The position numbers and the translations under genes were made by a program. The notes beneath the pieces were generated by a model. That model ran no database searches and was not told the DNA's origin. It saw only the letters and a list, made by a program, of their open reading frames with translations. Positions 6,787 to 6,974 of a stretch of DNA of 6,974 nt are shown piece after piece. Every line of letters starts with the position of its first letter. The stretch's first letter is position 1. Source of the DNA: Nitrospinota bacterium (GTDB taxonomy: Bacteria; UBA8248; JACPRG01); the NCBI GenBank assembly GCA_030740135.1, contig JASLXW010000216.1, positions 1 to 6,974 of the forward strand, read 5' to 3'.

Positions 6787-6974
6787 GCCGGGGGGGAGGG
6801 GAAGGGGTGGCGCGGAATCCGCACCCGCTGATCAGCGTCCGCCGGCAAAACAAAGGGATTGTAAATCTTGCTGTTGGGACCCCCCCACATAGGCCACATG
6901 TATAGGTTCAGATAGATGTGAGACATCTCCTTGGGTAGGGAGTAGAGTTCCAGGGGCCAACAGAGAGAGAGGAG
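6783..6974 (-). CDS. Possible C-terminal end of an unrecognised gene entering from the right edge
   Basis: The minus-strand frame is open from base 6974 to a TGA at 6785-6783, giving 64 codons including the stop. An internal ATG at 6926 would give 47 residues starting MSHIYLNLYMWPMWGG and ending PFPSPPA; the AAGGAG before it abuts the ATG with no spacing, so it is a poor start. The residues before the ATG (for example ELYSLPKE) look no less protein-like, which fits an incoming gene tail. I recognise no domain. The last 15-20 residues are Pro/Arg-rich and may be non-coding read-through. A run of seven C at 6880-6886 is a risk for a frame error. The stop overlaps the -35 box of the next gene. 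This could equally be non-coding DNA. Confidence 0.25.
   Translation of the reverse strand, partial: LLSLCWPLELYSLPKEMSHIYLNLYMWPMWGGPNSKIYNPFVLPADADQRVRIPRHPFPSPPA
6826..6837. repeat. Perfect 12-bp palindrome upstream of the predicted promoter
   Basis: CGCTGATCAGCG reads the same on both strands. Its centre is about 45 bases upstream of the -35 box, where an activator or repressor dimer could bind. It also falls inside the open frame at 6783-6974, so it may be coincidental. No second copy was seen in the window. Confidence 0.4.
6914..6928. repeat. Short perfect inverted repeat near the right edge
   Basis: AGATGT (6914-6919) and ACATCT (6923-6928) flank a 3-base loop, GAG. It lies in the AT-richer right-hand end. 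The string TGTGAGACATCTCC at 6917-6930 begins with TGT as many insertion-sequence ends do, but no partner repeat or target duplication can be seen within the window, so it is not called as an element. Confidence 0.3.

Noticed and set aside
6917..6974. An insertion-sequence end at the right edge
   Set aside because: TGTGAGACATCTCC is only suggestive. No inverted partner, target duplication or transposase motif is visible, so no mobile element is called.

Overview
The window is very GC-rich, with G or C at most third codon positions. It carries two clearly recognisable genes, both on the minus strand, plus a compositionally different right-hand end. Strong GGAGG-type ribosome sites, an exported alpha-2-macroglobulin-like protein and the codon bias suggest a high-GC Gram-negative bacterium. 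The sequence alone does not name a phylum; an uncultured proteobacterial, planctomycete or similar lineage would all fit.

Layout from right to left, the direction of transcription. 6783-6974: a stretch of about 51% G+C in its last 134 bases (69 of 134 by my count). It holds a minus-strand reading frame that enters from beyond the right edge, possibly the tail of an unrecognised gene or a junction with foreign DNA. 6757-6837: a plausible sigma70-type promoter (TTGACA...TAGATG) with a perfect 12-bp palindrome upstream. 5607-6683: a complete FMN-dependent alpha-hydroxy-acid dehydrogenase/oxidase. It keeps the catalytic His, Arg, Lys, Asp and one Tyr of the family but has replaced the usual substrate-arginine and a second active-site tyrosine. 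5201-5606: an intergenic region of about 400 bases with several GC-rich inverted repeats and no convincing gene. 1-5186: the first 1728 codons of a very large exported bacterial alpha-2-macroglobulin, running off the left edge before its stop codon.

The macroglobulin is the main content. It has an N-terminal signal peptide, a helical N-terminal region, a series of macroglobulin (MG) domains including a textbook MG2, a bait-region domain with an Arg/Gly-rich exposed stretch, the A2M/MG7 domain, a thioester domain with the intact CLEQ motif, and the start of the C-terminal bMG10 domain. Such proteins are thought to act as periplasmic or surface-attached protease traps: cleavage of the bait exposes the thioester, which links covalently to the attacker. 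The mature part visible here has only three cysteines: the thioester Cys and two that probably form one disulfide in the first MG domain.

The two genes share a strand but are about 420 bases apart, and the macroglobulin has its own strong ribosome site. I therefore read them as separately expressed neighbours, not a tight operon, and I see no functional link. I found no RNA gene, CRISPR array or complete mobile element. Nothing here looks like a clearly new multi-gene system; the least routine observations are the altered active site of the dehydrogenase and the foreign-looking right end.
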